From JAVVTQ01 sp036653595 (lineage in GTDB: Bacteria > Bacillota > Clostridia > Oscillospirales > Ruminococcaceae), in contig JAVVTQ010000020.1 of NCBI GenBank assembly GCA_036653595.1, positions 1 through 28,062 on the forward strand: a stretch of DNA of 28,062 nt. The letters run 5' to 3'. How positions within the stretch are numbered: position 1 is the stretch's first letter; each line of letters starts with the position of its first letter. Positions 14,754 through 22,856 of this stretch are shown here, piece by piece. The notes under the pieces were generated by a model. That model had not been told where the DNA came from and searched no databases. It was given only the letters and a program-made list of their open reading frames with translations. Both the position numbers and the translations under genes were made by a program.

Positions 14754-16247
14754 TCAGTTTAGTCCGGACATTCTTCTGACAATTGTGATTTCATTGATAT
14801 CTGTTCCTTCGAGAATTCCATTTTCTTGACCCTCATGCAAAACAAGTACCCTGTCACTGGCACCGAGAATTTCCTGCATATCCGAGGATACTACGAGTAC
14901 AGCGGTTCCCTCTTTTGCCATGTTTCTTATCAGCTTGTGAATTTCTTCCTTTGTGCCGACATCAATTCCTCGCGTCGGCTCGTCAATCAACATAATTTTA
15001 GGTTCCAGAATCAGCCACATTGCAAGAAGTACCTTCTGCTGATTTCCACCCGAAAGACCAGCCACCAACTTAGAGCTGTCCGGTGTTTTAATTTCAAACT
15101 TTTCTATATACTCATCTGCATATCGCTGGATTTTTTTCTTATTGAGTATTTTATGCTTTGTGACGTTCTTAAGGCTGGCGCCGACGATGTTGCCCGCCAC
15201 ACCTATTCGCATAAACAGGCCAACTTTTTTTCGATTTTTGGTTATATATGCAATACCCAGCTTTTTAGCCTTGATTGGACTTGATATGTTTTGTAAGGCT
15301 CCGTTGACAAGCACCGTTCCACCTGTCATTTTGCGAACTCCAAATAAGCACTCGAGCATTTCAGTTCTTCCCGATCCCTCTAATCCGGCCACACCGAGAA
15401 CCTCGCCGGAATGCAGTTCAAAGCTTATTCCTTTGACGACACTTCCATATTGAAGATTTTTCACATCGAGCACAACCTCCTTGATGGGAGACGTGTGCGC
15501 ACCATAGTTATATGCGACACTTCGGCCAACCATAAGGCTCACTATCTGATCTTTTGATGCCATGGCTACATCTAATGTATCTATATCCTTGCCATCACGC
15601 ATAACTGTGACTCGATCACATACGTCAAATATTTCCTGCAGCCGGTGCGAAATATATAGAATTGAAACACCCTCAGATTTGAGGATATTCATCATTTCAT
15701 ACAGTATTTTTGTCTCGACCTCTGTCAAGGCCGAGGTCGGTTCATCCAAAACAAGAATCTTGACATTTTGGGAAGTAGCTCTCAGTATTTCTACCATCTG
15801 CTGCTGTCCCACACTTAGTTGACCGCACTCCTTGTTAATATCGATGTGGGTAATCCTGTACTTTTCCATCAGCTCAACGGTTTTTTGCTTAATAGTTTTG
15901 TAGTCGATCAATTTTCCCTTGAGAGGCATATCGCTTAGGAATATATTTTCCGTAACAGATGTGAAGGCGAAAACATTTTGCTCTTGATAGACTATTGCAA
16001 CACCGTGCTTTGCGGCGTCGGATGGCTTCTTAATATTCACTTTTTGTCCTTCGATGGTTATTTCTCCATCATCCGACTGATAAGCTCCAGACAAGACCTT
16101 CATCAAAGTGCTTTTTCCTGCACCATTTTCTCCCATTATTGCATGGATTTCGCCGCGTTTGAGTTCAAGCGACACTTTATCAAGAGCAAGCACACCCGGG
16201 AAGCTTTTTGAGATATTTTCCATTTTTAGCACAATATCTTTTTGCAT
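14754..16247 (-). CDS. CUT2/ribose-type ABC transporter ATPase (two nucleotide-binding domains)
   Basis: About 497 residues forming two fused ATPase domains, as in RbsA/MglA. In the first domain Walker A Gly-Glu-Asn-Gly-Ala-Gly-Lys-Ser is at residues 39-46, the signature is Leu-Ser-Val-Gly-Gln-Gln-Gln, and Walker B ends Val-Leu-Asp-Glu-Pro-Thr. The second domain has a degenerate Walker A (Gly-Leu-Glu-Gly-Ser-Gly-Arg-Thr), signature Leu-Ser-Gly-Gly-Asn-Gln-Gln-Lys and Leu-Ile-Asp-Glu-Pro-Thr-Arg-Gly, the usual asymmetry of this class. I chose the ATG at 16247, with AGGAGGT six bases upstream. The upstream in-frame ATG at 16274 lies inside a hairpin arm with no ribosome site. It energises uptake of a monosaccharide-sized solute. 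Confidence 0.94.
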   Translation of the reverse strand: MQKDIVLKMENISKSFPGVLALDKVSLELKRGEIHAIMGENGAGKSTLMKVLSGAYQSDDGEITIEGQKVNIKKPSDAAKHGVAIVYQEQNVFAFTSVTENIFLSDMPLKGKLIDYKTIKQKTVELMEKYRITHIDINKECGQLSVGQQQMVEILRATSQNVKILVLDEPTSALTEVETKILYEMMNILKSEGVSILYISHRLQEIFDVCDRVTVMRDGKDIDTLDVAMASKDQIVSLMVGRSVAYNYGAHTSPIKEVVLDVKNLQYGSVVKGISFELHSGEVLGVAGLEGSGRTEMLECLFGVRKMTGGTVLVNGALQNISSPIKAKKLGIAYITKNRKKVGLFMRIGVAGNIVGASLKNVTKHKILNKKKIQRYADEYIEKFEIKTPDSSKLVAGLSGGNQQKVLLAMWLILEPKIMLIDEPTRGIDVGTKEEIHKLIRNMAKEGTAVLVVSSDMQEILGASDRVLVLHEGQENGILEGTDINEITIVRRMSGLN

Positions 16248-16270
16248 TCTTCTACCTCCTCCTTGTTTAT

Positions 16271-16310
16271 GCATCCCGACTTTCGGCTCATGTGCCGAAA
16301 GTCGGGATGC
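16271..16310 (-). other. Perfect 17-bp intercistronic hairpin
   Basis: GCATCCCGACTTTCGGC (16271-16287) is an exact inverse complement of 16294-16310, with a six-base loop. It lies between the stop of the binding-protein gene and the strong ribosome site of the ATPase gene, and no T-run follows. Such hairpins after binding-protein genes commonly protect the upstream mRNA or cause partial termination, so that the binding protein outnumbers the ATPase and permease. That role is inferred from position. Confidence 0.75.
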
Positions 16311-16339
16311 AAGTCCGTTTTCGTGGCAAACCCTTTTAG

Positions 16340-17377
16340 TTATCTTTCGTAATCGTAGGCAAATCCCATAAAGTACTTGACGTTGTCCTTTGTTATTGAT
16401 ATAGCGCCTAGATCCACATACGATGGAACTCCGATAAGTCCCGCAGCTTTGTCATCGTTTGAGAGCAACAGCTTTGTGTGGTTATAGTCGAACAGTATTT
16501 TTATGCCATAGTACACTTCGGCATACTGTTTACCGCAAATTGTTCCGTAAATCTCACCGGCCTCGATAGCTTCCAGTGTCGGGATATCCCGGTCAACGGC
16601 TATGATCTTAATCTTGTCCAAAATACCGGCTTCACGCGCTGCCGTGACAGCTGCGATTCCTGAAACTGACTGCGCACCTAAGATACCACTTAAGTCCGGA
16701 TTTGCCTGCAAGCAGGCCCCTATTACCGAGACAGCCGTGTCTGTCTGACACTTGTCTTCAAGCACCGCTACTATTTCAATTTCCGGATATTTTTCAATGG
16801 CACGATCCTTCATTCCGTTAAGTGAATCAATCGCGGCTTTTCCGCTGTCCATGCTTGTGGAAATTGCTATTTTGCCCTTTCCTCCGATTGCCTCAGCCAT
16901 AATGTCCATCTGCTTCATGCCATATGAGTAGAAGTCTGTACCAATAAAGCAGATCCTCTTGCTATCGGGTACGTCAACGGTCTGTGTCACAACAGGTATT
17001 CCCTTTTCCCATGCTCTGTCTATTAGTGTTGCATAAGCATCGGGGAAATGGCCAACCAACACTATTCCCGCGACTCCGCGCTCAATAGTGGCCTCAATCA
17101 AACTAGACATAGTTCCAGCGTCAACCTTGTCGTCGCCAACAATTGTTGCCTTAACGCCAAGAGCCTTGCATGCGTCCTGAAGTCCCTTTTTGTGAGCATT
17201 AAAGTATTCAATTGAAGAGGCCGCCGTTATAAACACATATTCCTCTTCGGAAAGGTTTTCATTCTTTGCTTCAGTTTCTGTGTTTTTTGGAGCGTTTTCT
17301 TTCTGTTCGCTGGAACATCCCATCATAGTGCCGAGCATAAGAACCAGTACCAGTAATCCCGCAAAAATCTTTTTCAT
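16340..17377 (-). CDS. Sugar-binding lipoprotein of the CUT2 ABC importer
   Basis: A 345-residue extracellular binding protein of the RbsB/Peripla_BP_4 type. Residues 1-20 form a lipoprotein signal peptide ending Thr-Met-Met-Gly before C21, the expected lipid-anchored cysteine, followed by a Glu/Lys/Asn-rich tether of about 25 residues. The mature part begins Tyr-Val-Phe-Ile-Thr-Ala-Ala and shows the usual segments: Gly-Ile-Val-Leu-Val-Gly-His near residue 133 of the family pattern, Ile-Pro-Val-Val-Thr-Gln-Thr-Val-Asp, and Ile-Ile-Ala-Val-Asp-Arg-Asp. Ligand is not predictable by eye. AAGGAG lies eight bases before the ATG. First of the three importer genes, separated from the ATPase gene by a hairpin. 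Confidence 0.92.
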   Translation of the reverse strand: MKKIFAGLLVLVLMLGTMMGCSSEQKENAPKNTETEAKNENLSEEEYVFITAASSIEYFNAHKKGLQDACKALGVKATIVGDDKVDAGTMSSLIEATIERGVAGIVLVGHFPDAYATLIDRAWEKGIPVVTQTVDVPDSKRICFIGTDFYSYGMKQMDIMAEAIGGKGKIAISTSMDSGKAAIDSLNGMKDRAIEKYPEIEIVAVLEDKCQTDTAVSVIGACLQANPDLSGILGAQSVSGIAAVTAAREAGILDKIKIIAVDRDIPTLEAIEAGEIYGTICGKQYAEVYYGIKILFDYNHTKLLLSNDDKAAGLIGVPSYVDLGAISITKDNVKYFMGFAYDYER

Positions 17378-17436
17378 CGTTTTTCTCCTTGTTAATTATT
17401 TATTTTTCGACTCTCTGAAGAATCATAAAACCACAA

Positions 17437-18018
17437 CTAATTGATAACAAAGCATCCGAAGGTATCCGGATCGTGAAAATCAATGGGATTTTCTCCCAGT
17501 GTGTTCCAACTTCCCCAATGTGGGCTTTTTGTTTCATCGCCGCACTTGTAAAAATTCCCGCGGAGCAAATCACCACTTTCAAATTTATCCGAATCGTAAA
17601 TTTGTTTTATAAATTCATTTGGTATGGTTAGATGTGCTTCCCATCTGTCATCGTGTATATAAGCGGCAGCCAACGGTTTGACTGTGACAAGTTCTCGCGC
17701 AAACACCCGATCACTGCGTGTTTTGCCAATCATACACAGCATTGCGCCTTTTGAGTTTATTTCGAAGTTCAAATATCTTTTGTCCTTACGTGGGTAAAAG
17801 TTGACAAAAAACTCAACACAGCTGTCTTTGAAAACGTCCTCATCATCAGAAAATCTGGCAATTGGATTCTCTTCCTCACAGACTATATCCACCAAAAATC
17901 CACTTTTTTCTTTGTATGTCACGCAAAAGCTTGTCGTCGGACTTTTTGCACCGCCAAACCAATCATATTTGATCTTTGCAATTTCCGAATTTTCATGCTT
18001 GATCGCATATAAGCACAT
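17437..18018 (-). CDS. CBM9-like domain protein, apparently cytoplasmic
   Basis: A 193-residue protein that is essentially one CBM9-like (carbohydrate-binding family 9-like) beta-sandwich. Supporting segments are Lys-Asp-Ser-Cys-Val-Glu-Phe-Phe-Val near residue 85, Tyr-Leu-Asn-Phe-Glu-Ile-Asn-Ser-Lys-Gly near 100, Trp-Glu-Ala-His-Leu-Thr-Ile-Pro near 145, and Arg-Gly-Asn-Phe-Tyr-Lys-Cys-Gly-Asp...Pro-His-Trp-Gly-Ser-Trp followed by Phe-His...Phe-Gly at the C-terminus. There is no signal peptide, so it should act inside the cell, unlike CBM9 modules on secreted glycosidases. It starts five bases after the NagB-like stop, with no good ribosome site, so translation is probably coupled. Role unknown; binding or modifying an imported glycan is a guess. 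Confidence 0.78.
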   Translation of the reverse strand: MCLYAIKHENSEIAKIKYDWFGGAKSPTTSFCVTYKEKSGFLVDIVCEEENPIARFSDDEDVFKDSCVEFFVNFYPRKDKRYLNFEINSKGAMLCMIGKTRSDRVFARELVTVKPLAAAYIHDDRWEAHLTIPNEFIKQIYDSDKFESGDLLRGNFYKCGDETKSPHWGSWNTLGENPIDFHDPDTFGCFVIN

Positions 18019-18023
18019 GGCGC

Positions 18024-18956
18024 TTACATGTAGTCCGTGCAGACTATGTCGTTTGCAATTTCCTCACTGACAAATACGTCAGTCCGAAGCTCCTGATCAA
18101 ATGACATCGGGATTTGCATGGAAACAGGCCCATGCATTGCAAGTCTTGATGCCATTCTCTGCCACGATGAAATCCCATCAAGTTCCGTAAAGCTGTGTAT
18201 ATCAAAGCGCAGTCTGGCATGCTGAATATCTCTTGGCCCTATTGTCACAGAGCAATAAGGAACGTTGGCGACGTCTCCGCTGCTTCCAAACACTGGAAAC
18301 AGAGCATTCTCCGCAATTGAGAGAGGATGATTAACAACAAAGCGCGATGTGAGAGTTTTCCACTCCTCGGGGGTTTTCGCACGAAAAGCTTCACTGTCCG
18401 GATCAATAAATGCGGTGTGAGCCGGCCAACCACAAGCTGCATATATAACATCTGCGCCGCCATCTCCTACTTCATCTATGAGATCACTGTAACTGTTAAC
18501 ATTCTCATTGGTAAAATAGTGAACTTGATTTTCCGGCATCCGAAGCTTCTCATCGATGCTGCCATAAAAGTATTTTTTGAATGCGTGACCCAGTCCGGAT
18601 TTGTATGTAATCGGTGCTACATTCCCATTTTCGTCCGCAAATTCGTCCATCGCAAATATGTGCACATTCCTACAGTTGATACCCGCTCTGTTGATAAGCG
18701 TTCCTATTGTCTTGTATGTCTTCGACCACGGATTGGGAAAAACCATGACAAGCTTTTTGTCCTGCTCATCAGATTCCTTTATGCGTGTGAAGCAATCCGC
18801 AATAAATACGGCGACAGGGTTTGGAACCACCTTTATTTTAAACTCGGGATTCCAGTGTTCTTCAATGTTCTCCTTCTTTATATTGCGTACTCTCTCAAGC
18901 TCGTCAACATCACGAAACGGGATCCACGGTGCTGGTGAAAATTTAAACTCATTCAT
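18024..18956 (-). CDS. Divergent NagB-like sugar-phosphate isomerase/deaminase family protein
   Basis: A 310-residue protein with the NagB/RpiA/PGL fold pattern. Met-Val-Phe-Pro-Asn-Pro-Trp-Ser (about residues 71-78) occupies the first phosphate-loop position, Phe-Ala-Met-Asp-Glu-Phe holds D104 matching the NagB catalytic Asp, and Cys-Gly-Trp-Pro-Ala-His-Thr-Ala-Phe-Ile-Asp-Pro (175-186) matches NagB's Asp-Gly-His-Ile-Ala-Phe-Asn-Glu-Pro. The histidine is kept (H180), but the adjacent Asp is Pro178 and the Glu is D185. It is about 45 residues longer than NagB, with an N-terminal extension. Deamination or isomerisation of an aminosugar-like phosphate is possible, but the altered loop makes the reaction uncertain. 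It is 21 bases after the M20 gene. Confidence 0.72.
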   Translation of the reverse strand: MNEFKFSPAPWIPFRDVDELERVRNIKKENIEEHWNPEFKIKVVPNPVAVFIADCFTRIKESDEQDKKLVMVFPNPWSKTYKTIGTLINRAGINCRNVHIFAMDEFADENGNVAPITYKSGLGHAFKKYFYGSIDEKLRMPENQVHYFTNENVNSYSDLIDEVGDGGADVIYAACGWPAHTAFIDPDSEAFRAKTPEEWKTLTSRFVVNHPLSIAENALFPVFGSSGDVANVPYCSVTIGPRDIQHARLRFDIHSFTELDGISSWQRMASRLAMHGPVSMQIPMSFDQELRTDVFVSEEIANDIVCTDYM

Positions 18957-18977
18957 TTTCTTCTCCTTTACAGTCGT

Positions 18978-20267
18978 TTATTCTTCCTCTGCCCGGCACC
19001 AATCGGTGACAAACAGCAACAGAGCCTTCGTCAGATTCTCGAATTCTGAACACTTTATGTATTCGTTGGGTTTATGTGCGCCACCCTCAAGCTTAAATTC
19101 TCGAATCAGCCCTACATTAAAGCTATCCGGTGAACCATCGCGGATGTATATGTCAAGATCAGAAAGACATGCGCCGCGTATTTCAATATTTCTGTCTGCG
19201 AGTTCCGACATGTATTTTGCCAACAATTTCGCATTTTCTGTGTTACGTGTCTCTGCATATTCCATGCAGCGTACAGTTCGCTCAAACCCGTTTGAGACAA
19301 TCCCGTTCTCTTCAAAAAAAGGCTTTATTTTTTCGCTAAACAGTTCGTCCAGCTCTGCTTGAAGTTCTGCCTTGCTCTTAGTGGAATATACGACTATTTT
19401 CAGCGCGCCTATATCAACATTGGTACCAAAGCTTCCGCTTCCAAATTCCATGATTCTGAAGGCCGATTTCGCATGTTCTGAACCTGTATACAGTGGGTTT
19501 GACTCAAGCTCAGCAAATCTCCTCATCGCAAAGCTTTGAAGCTTTGTCTTCACATAGTAAAGGGCATCGACGGCAGGCTCGGTGGTCGACGTGTCAAATG
19601 CGCACTTCACATCAAGCTTGAAGCAAGTTCCTCCAAGTCCGGCAACCTGCGGTTCAAAATCACACCCATCAAGGTTTACATAAATGTCACATGGGTATTT
19701 TAGACAGGCAAGCAGCGATCCGTTCCCCCCAAAATACTCCTCGTCTGACACAACCGTTAAATAAAGATTGTGTCTCAGCTTCAAATTCATATCCTTTATG
19801 GCCTTGAATATCGCGAATGTCTCTGCACTTCCGCACTTGTTGTCTGAAATGCCAAGTCCGTACGCCTTCCCGTCAATAAATGAAAGCTTAAACGGATCTG
19901 TGCGCCATTGCGATATGTCGCCCACGGGCATTGTATCTGAATGTGACGACAGCATAATGTTCTTTGCAGTATCCTTGTATTCTTCTGCGCAAGGAATAAA
20001 TACCGTGACATTTGGTCTTATTTCCATTTTTCGATCTTCCTCAAAATCCGGATGCTCGTAGATTTGGGGACAATCCTTCACGGTATAGATTTCGACATTT
20101 GCACCTTGCTTTTTATATTCACCGCATATAAATTTCTGACATTCAAGCTCTTTGCCGCAATTGATGTAATTCGTTGAATCGAATGAAATCACATTAGCTA
20201 AAAACTCATAAATTTCATCTAAATGCTTATCAACATATTCCAGCAGTTTCTCTTGAAGCTCTTTCAT
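18978..20267 (-). CDS. M20 family metallopeptidase/deacylase
   Basis: A 429-residue M20 (ArgE/DapE/CPG2-like) enzyme that would hydrolyse an amide or peptide bond with two metal ions. The ligands are visible in order: H109 and D111 in Ser-His-Ser-Asp-Thr, bridging D142 in Ile-Ser-Asp-Asn-Lys, the base-plus-ligand pair E176-E177 in Ser-Asp-Glu-Glu, D200 in Asn-Leu-Asp-Gly, and H398 in Gly-Gly-Ala-His-Lys-Pro-Asn-Glu-Tyr. A dimerisation/lid domain occupies the middle. No signal peptide. In this cluster it may release an amino acid or acyl group from an imported sugar conjugate before the NagB-like step; that is inference. It starts 12 bases after the amidohydrolase gene. Confidence 0.88.
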   Translation of the reverse strand: MKELQEKLLEYVDKHLDEIYEFLANVISFDSTNYINCGKELECQKFICGEYKKQGANVEIYTVKDCPQIYEHPDFEEDRKMEIRPNVTVFIPCAEEYKDTAKNIMLSSHSDTMPVGDISQWRTDPFKLSFIDGKAYGLGISDNKCGSAETFAIFKAIKDMNLKLRHNLYLTVVSDEEYFGGNGSLLACLKYPCDIYVNLDGCDFEPQVAGLGGTCFKLDVKCAFDTSTTEPAVDALYYVKTKLQSFAMRRFAELESNPLYTGSEHAKSAFRIMEFGSGSFGTNVDIGALKIVVYSTKSKAELQAELDELFSEKIKPFFEENGIVSNGFERTVRCMEYAETRNTENAKLLAKYMSELADRNIEIRGACLSDLDIYIRDGSPDSFNVGLIREFKLEGGAHKPNEYIKCSEFENLTKALLLFVTDWCRAEEE

Positions 20268-20279
20268 TTCTTTCCTCCA

Positions 20280-21314
20280 TTATTTTCTCAGGCAACCCTC
20301 GAAAAACTTTCTGGCGTTCATCGCAAAGTAATTTCTTTTAAACTCATCGCCAAGTCCCAAGTCATCAGCAGTGTCGAGTATATTCTTGATCTGCTCATAA
20401 ACATAAAACGTGTATTGCGCTTGTGTCTCTTCATCGTCAATATCTTTCTTCCATGGAAGCGGTTCTCTGCATGCGTTTATGTATTTGTCTTGTGTCCAGT
20501 ATCTTTTTCCATGCCACAGAAAGATCGGCAAATCAAGTCCAAACATTATTTTCGTGGGATCTATAGCGGTAAATGCCAGTTTTAGCACTTGAGGATTAGC
20601 CACCGCCGCCGTGTCATACCAGAACTTATTGAGATAGTCTCCCAATTCAACCATGGCGCTTTCAAGAAAGCACGGGTTAAAGCAGCGTCCGACATGTGCT
20701 ACTATCACTTTTAGCTTTGGGAAACTATCGGAAATTTCTTTGAGTTCGCTGATATTTTTAGCATCCGCCAGCCTTCCCGCGCGCGGCAGATGCAATAAGA
20801 CACATTTATTGCATCTTTCGGCAAGCGCCAGCTGATCGCGAGATATAAAATCAAAAATGCTCACTTCAGAACCTTTTGACCTTGATATCAGATCGGGATA
20901 AGGCTTAAACCCGGCAAATTTTCCAACGTCCAGCTCTTTCTCTAAGTCTTCTACAGACCACTCAGGCCTTGTTACCATCAATCCAAAGTCTATTTTATTC
21001 TCCTCAATAAGCATGCCTATGTACTCATTGTTGCCATTTAAGTCTGCCTCCGCTATTGGAAAAGGAAATGCGGCAAAACTGTATTTTTGTTGAGGAAAAA
21101 GCACAGAAGCATAGTAATTTGCTTCCTCGACTGTCATCTTATAGCCTGCCTGTAAGGCCCAATCAGTAGCAATCCGCTCAGCCGGCACTGTGGCAACATT
21201 CTGCGGTGTGTTCATATGGCTGTGCATATCGAGAATTTCCGTGGGAAGTCTGTCCTTTAAATACTTCTCGTAAAATAGCGTATCATTTTCTGTTTTGCGA
21301 AAATAATCAATCAT
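20280..21314 (-). CDS. Amidohydro_2 family metal-dependent hydrolase
   Basis: A 344-residue Amidohydro_2-type barrel, longer than the two other family members in the cluster because of an N-terminal extension and an insertion near the C-terminus (about residues 268-300, rich in Trp and Tyr). The active-site set appears complete: H31 and H33 in Asp-Met-His-Ser-His, K137 in Gly-Phe-Lys-Pro-Tyr, H175 in Leu-Leu-His-Leu-Pro, H207 in Val-Ala-His-Val-Gly and D261 in Phe-Gly-Leu-Asp-Leu-Pro. It should hydrolyse or decarboxylate a small cytoplasmic metabolite. Its ATG shares one base with the kinase's TAA stop (TAATG), so the two are translationally coupled. Confidence 0.83.
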   Translation of the reverse strand: MIDYFRKTENDTLFYEKYLKDRLPTEILDMHSHMNTPQNVATVPAERIATDWALQAGYKMTVEEANYYASVLFPQQKYSFAAFPFPIAEADLNGNNEYIGMLIEENKIDFGLMVTRPEWSVEDLEKELDVGKFAGFKPYPDLISRSKGSEVSIFDFISRDQLALAERCNKCVLLHLPRAGRLADAKNISELKEISDSFPKLKVIVAHVGRCFNPCFLESAMVELGDYLNKFWYDTAAVANPQVLKLAFTAIDPTKIMFGLDLPIFLWHGKRYWTQDKYINACREPLPWKKDIDDEETQAQYTFYVYEQIKNILDTADDLGLGDEFKRNYFAMNARKFFEGCLRK

Positions 21315-22783
21315 TATATTTGTTCCCCTTTGTAGTACCGAACTGTATACGCGAATATTTTTCTGAATTCCTTATATTTCTCCGCATAATATGCCTTCAC
21401 ATTTTCTGAGCAGCCTTGAATCTCATCGGAAGTTGTCAGTGAATTTGCTGCATCCTTATAGCTTTTGAACTCACCCATTGACGTCAGAGCTATCGCTGCC
21501 GCACCTAGGGCACAAGTATCAGCCACACTCATCTTAATTATGGGAATGTCAATTACGCTTCTTAGGATGCTCATCCAGATTTTGCTTTTTGTAGCGCCTC
21601 CCATTATTCTCACACTATTTGTGGGGCATCCGTTTTCGACAAAATCTTCAATTGCGGCTTTTACACTGAACGCCGCCGATTCCATAGCAGCAAGTGCCAG
21701 ATCGTACCTGTCTGTTGACAAGTCAGCACCGAGAAACCCGCCCTTTGCCTCCGAAACCCACAGTGGATATGCCGCTCCTGACAAAGCCGGAATAAAAAAC
21801 AAGTCCCGGCATTTCGCCACTCTTTTTTCACACATTCTGTCTATTTCCTCAAAGCTCTCATCTTTGAATATAGAGTCTTTTATCCATTGAAATGATGTCC
21901 CTGCTCCTGACAGCGAGACCATATTTCCATAAAGTCCCTTGACCGGATGCGGACAGCTTGCGATATATGATGGCGTAGCGAGCGCTTTTTTTGTAATTCC
22001 CATAACAGCCCATGTCGTGCCTGATGAAATCAGCATATCACCTGCCTCGACAGCACCTGATCCGAGTGAGGCACAATATTGATCATGTGCCCCGTTAAAA
22101 ACTCTTACCTTGTCACATAGGTTCAGTTCTTTGGCGGCATTTGCGCAAAGTCTTCCTATTTCTTTTCCTGTCGGCTCGATCATAGGAAGTTCCTTTTCTG
22201 TGCATCCAATTACTTCCAGGATTTTTTTATCCCATATCCCCGTACTGATATTGAAAAGCTGTCTAATTCCTGCATTTGTCGGGTCAATCACAGCCGTGCC
22301 GACGAGCTTTCTGTTTATGAATTCGAGCGTTGATGCAAATATAACTGCTTTTTCGCAGTATCCGTTTTTTTTCATATTCATTATTTTTGCTGAGTCCATA
22401 GCCGGTGATATGCGCCAGCCTGTTGTCTTGTACACATAGTCGTCGCCCAGCTCTTGCCTCATTTGATTGGCCTCCGAGGAGGAACGGCTGTCAAGCCATG
22501 TGATAGCATTTCCGATAGCGTTGCCCGCAGCGTCCAGTGCAACAGTGGTTCCTCCTTGCGAAGAGACACTGATTGCTTCAACTTCGCGGCTATTGAGCGC
22601 ACCCAAAGCTTTGCCTATTGCCAGTTTGCTGGCTGTCCACCACTCTTCTGCATCCTGTTCTACACAAACTCCGTCTGTTATAAGTTTGTATCCGCTGTAT
22701 CCGTCGCCTGCAATCTTTCCTCTCTCGTCGACAATAATTGCTTTTGTGCCTGTTGTTCCAATATCAAGTCCTATCACATACAT
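21314..22783 (-). CDS. FGGY-family carbohydrate kinase
   Basis: About 489 residues with the FGGY kinase layout: phosphate-1 motif Gly-Leu-Asp-Ile-Gly-Thr-Thr-Gly-Thr-Lys (residues 5-14), catalytic D234 in Gly-Ala-His-Asp-Gln, then Ser-Ser-Gly-Thr-Thr and Met-Gly-Gly-Ala-Thr-Lys-Ser (adenosine region), and Leu-Gly-Ala-Ala-Ala near the C-terminus. It most resembles the xylulokinase/gluconokinase group but the sugar cannot be read off. It is expected to phosphorylate the sugar or its hydrolysis product after import. I chose the ATG at 22783, with AAAGGAG nine bases upstream, because the protein then begins at the first beta strand. The ATG at 22813 adds ten residues unlike the family. Confidence 0.9.
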   Translation of the reverse strand: MYVIGLDIGTTGTKAIIVDERGKIAGDGYSGYKLITDGVCVEQDAEEWWTASKLAIGKALGALNSREVEAISVSSQGGTTVALDAAGNAIGNAITWLDSRSSSEANQMRQELGDDYVYKTTGWRISPAMDSAKIMNMKKNGYCEKAVIFASTLEFINRKLVGTAVIDPTNAGIRQLFNISTGIWDKKILEVIGCTEKELPMIEPTGKEIGRLCANAAKELNLCDKVRVFNGAHDQYCASLGSGAVEAGDMLISSGTTWAVMGITKKALATPSYIASCPHPVKGLYGNMVSLSGAGTSFQWIKDSIFKDESFEEIDRMCEKRVAKCRDLFFIPALSGAAYPLWVSEAKGGFLGADLSTDRYDLALAAMESAAFSVKAAIEDFVENGCPTNSVRIMGGATKSKIWMSILRSVIDIPIIKMSVADTCALGAAAIALTSMGEFKSYKDAANSLTTSDEIQGCSENVKAYYAEKYKEFRKIFAYTVRYYKGEQI

Positions 22784-22856
22784 GCAGTTTCGCTCCTTTA
22801 ATACAACAGTCATTCATTCCACTACAGAGTTATGCCATCTTACACTTTATGTTGCA

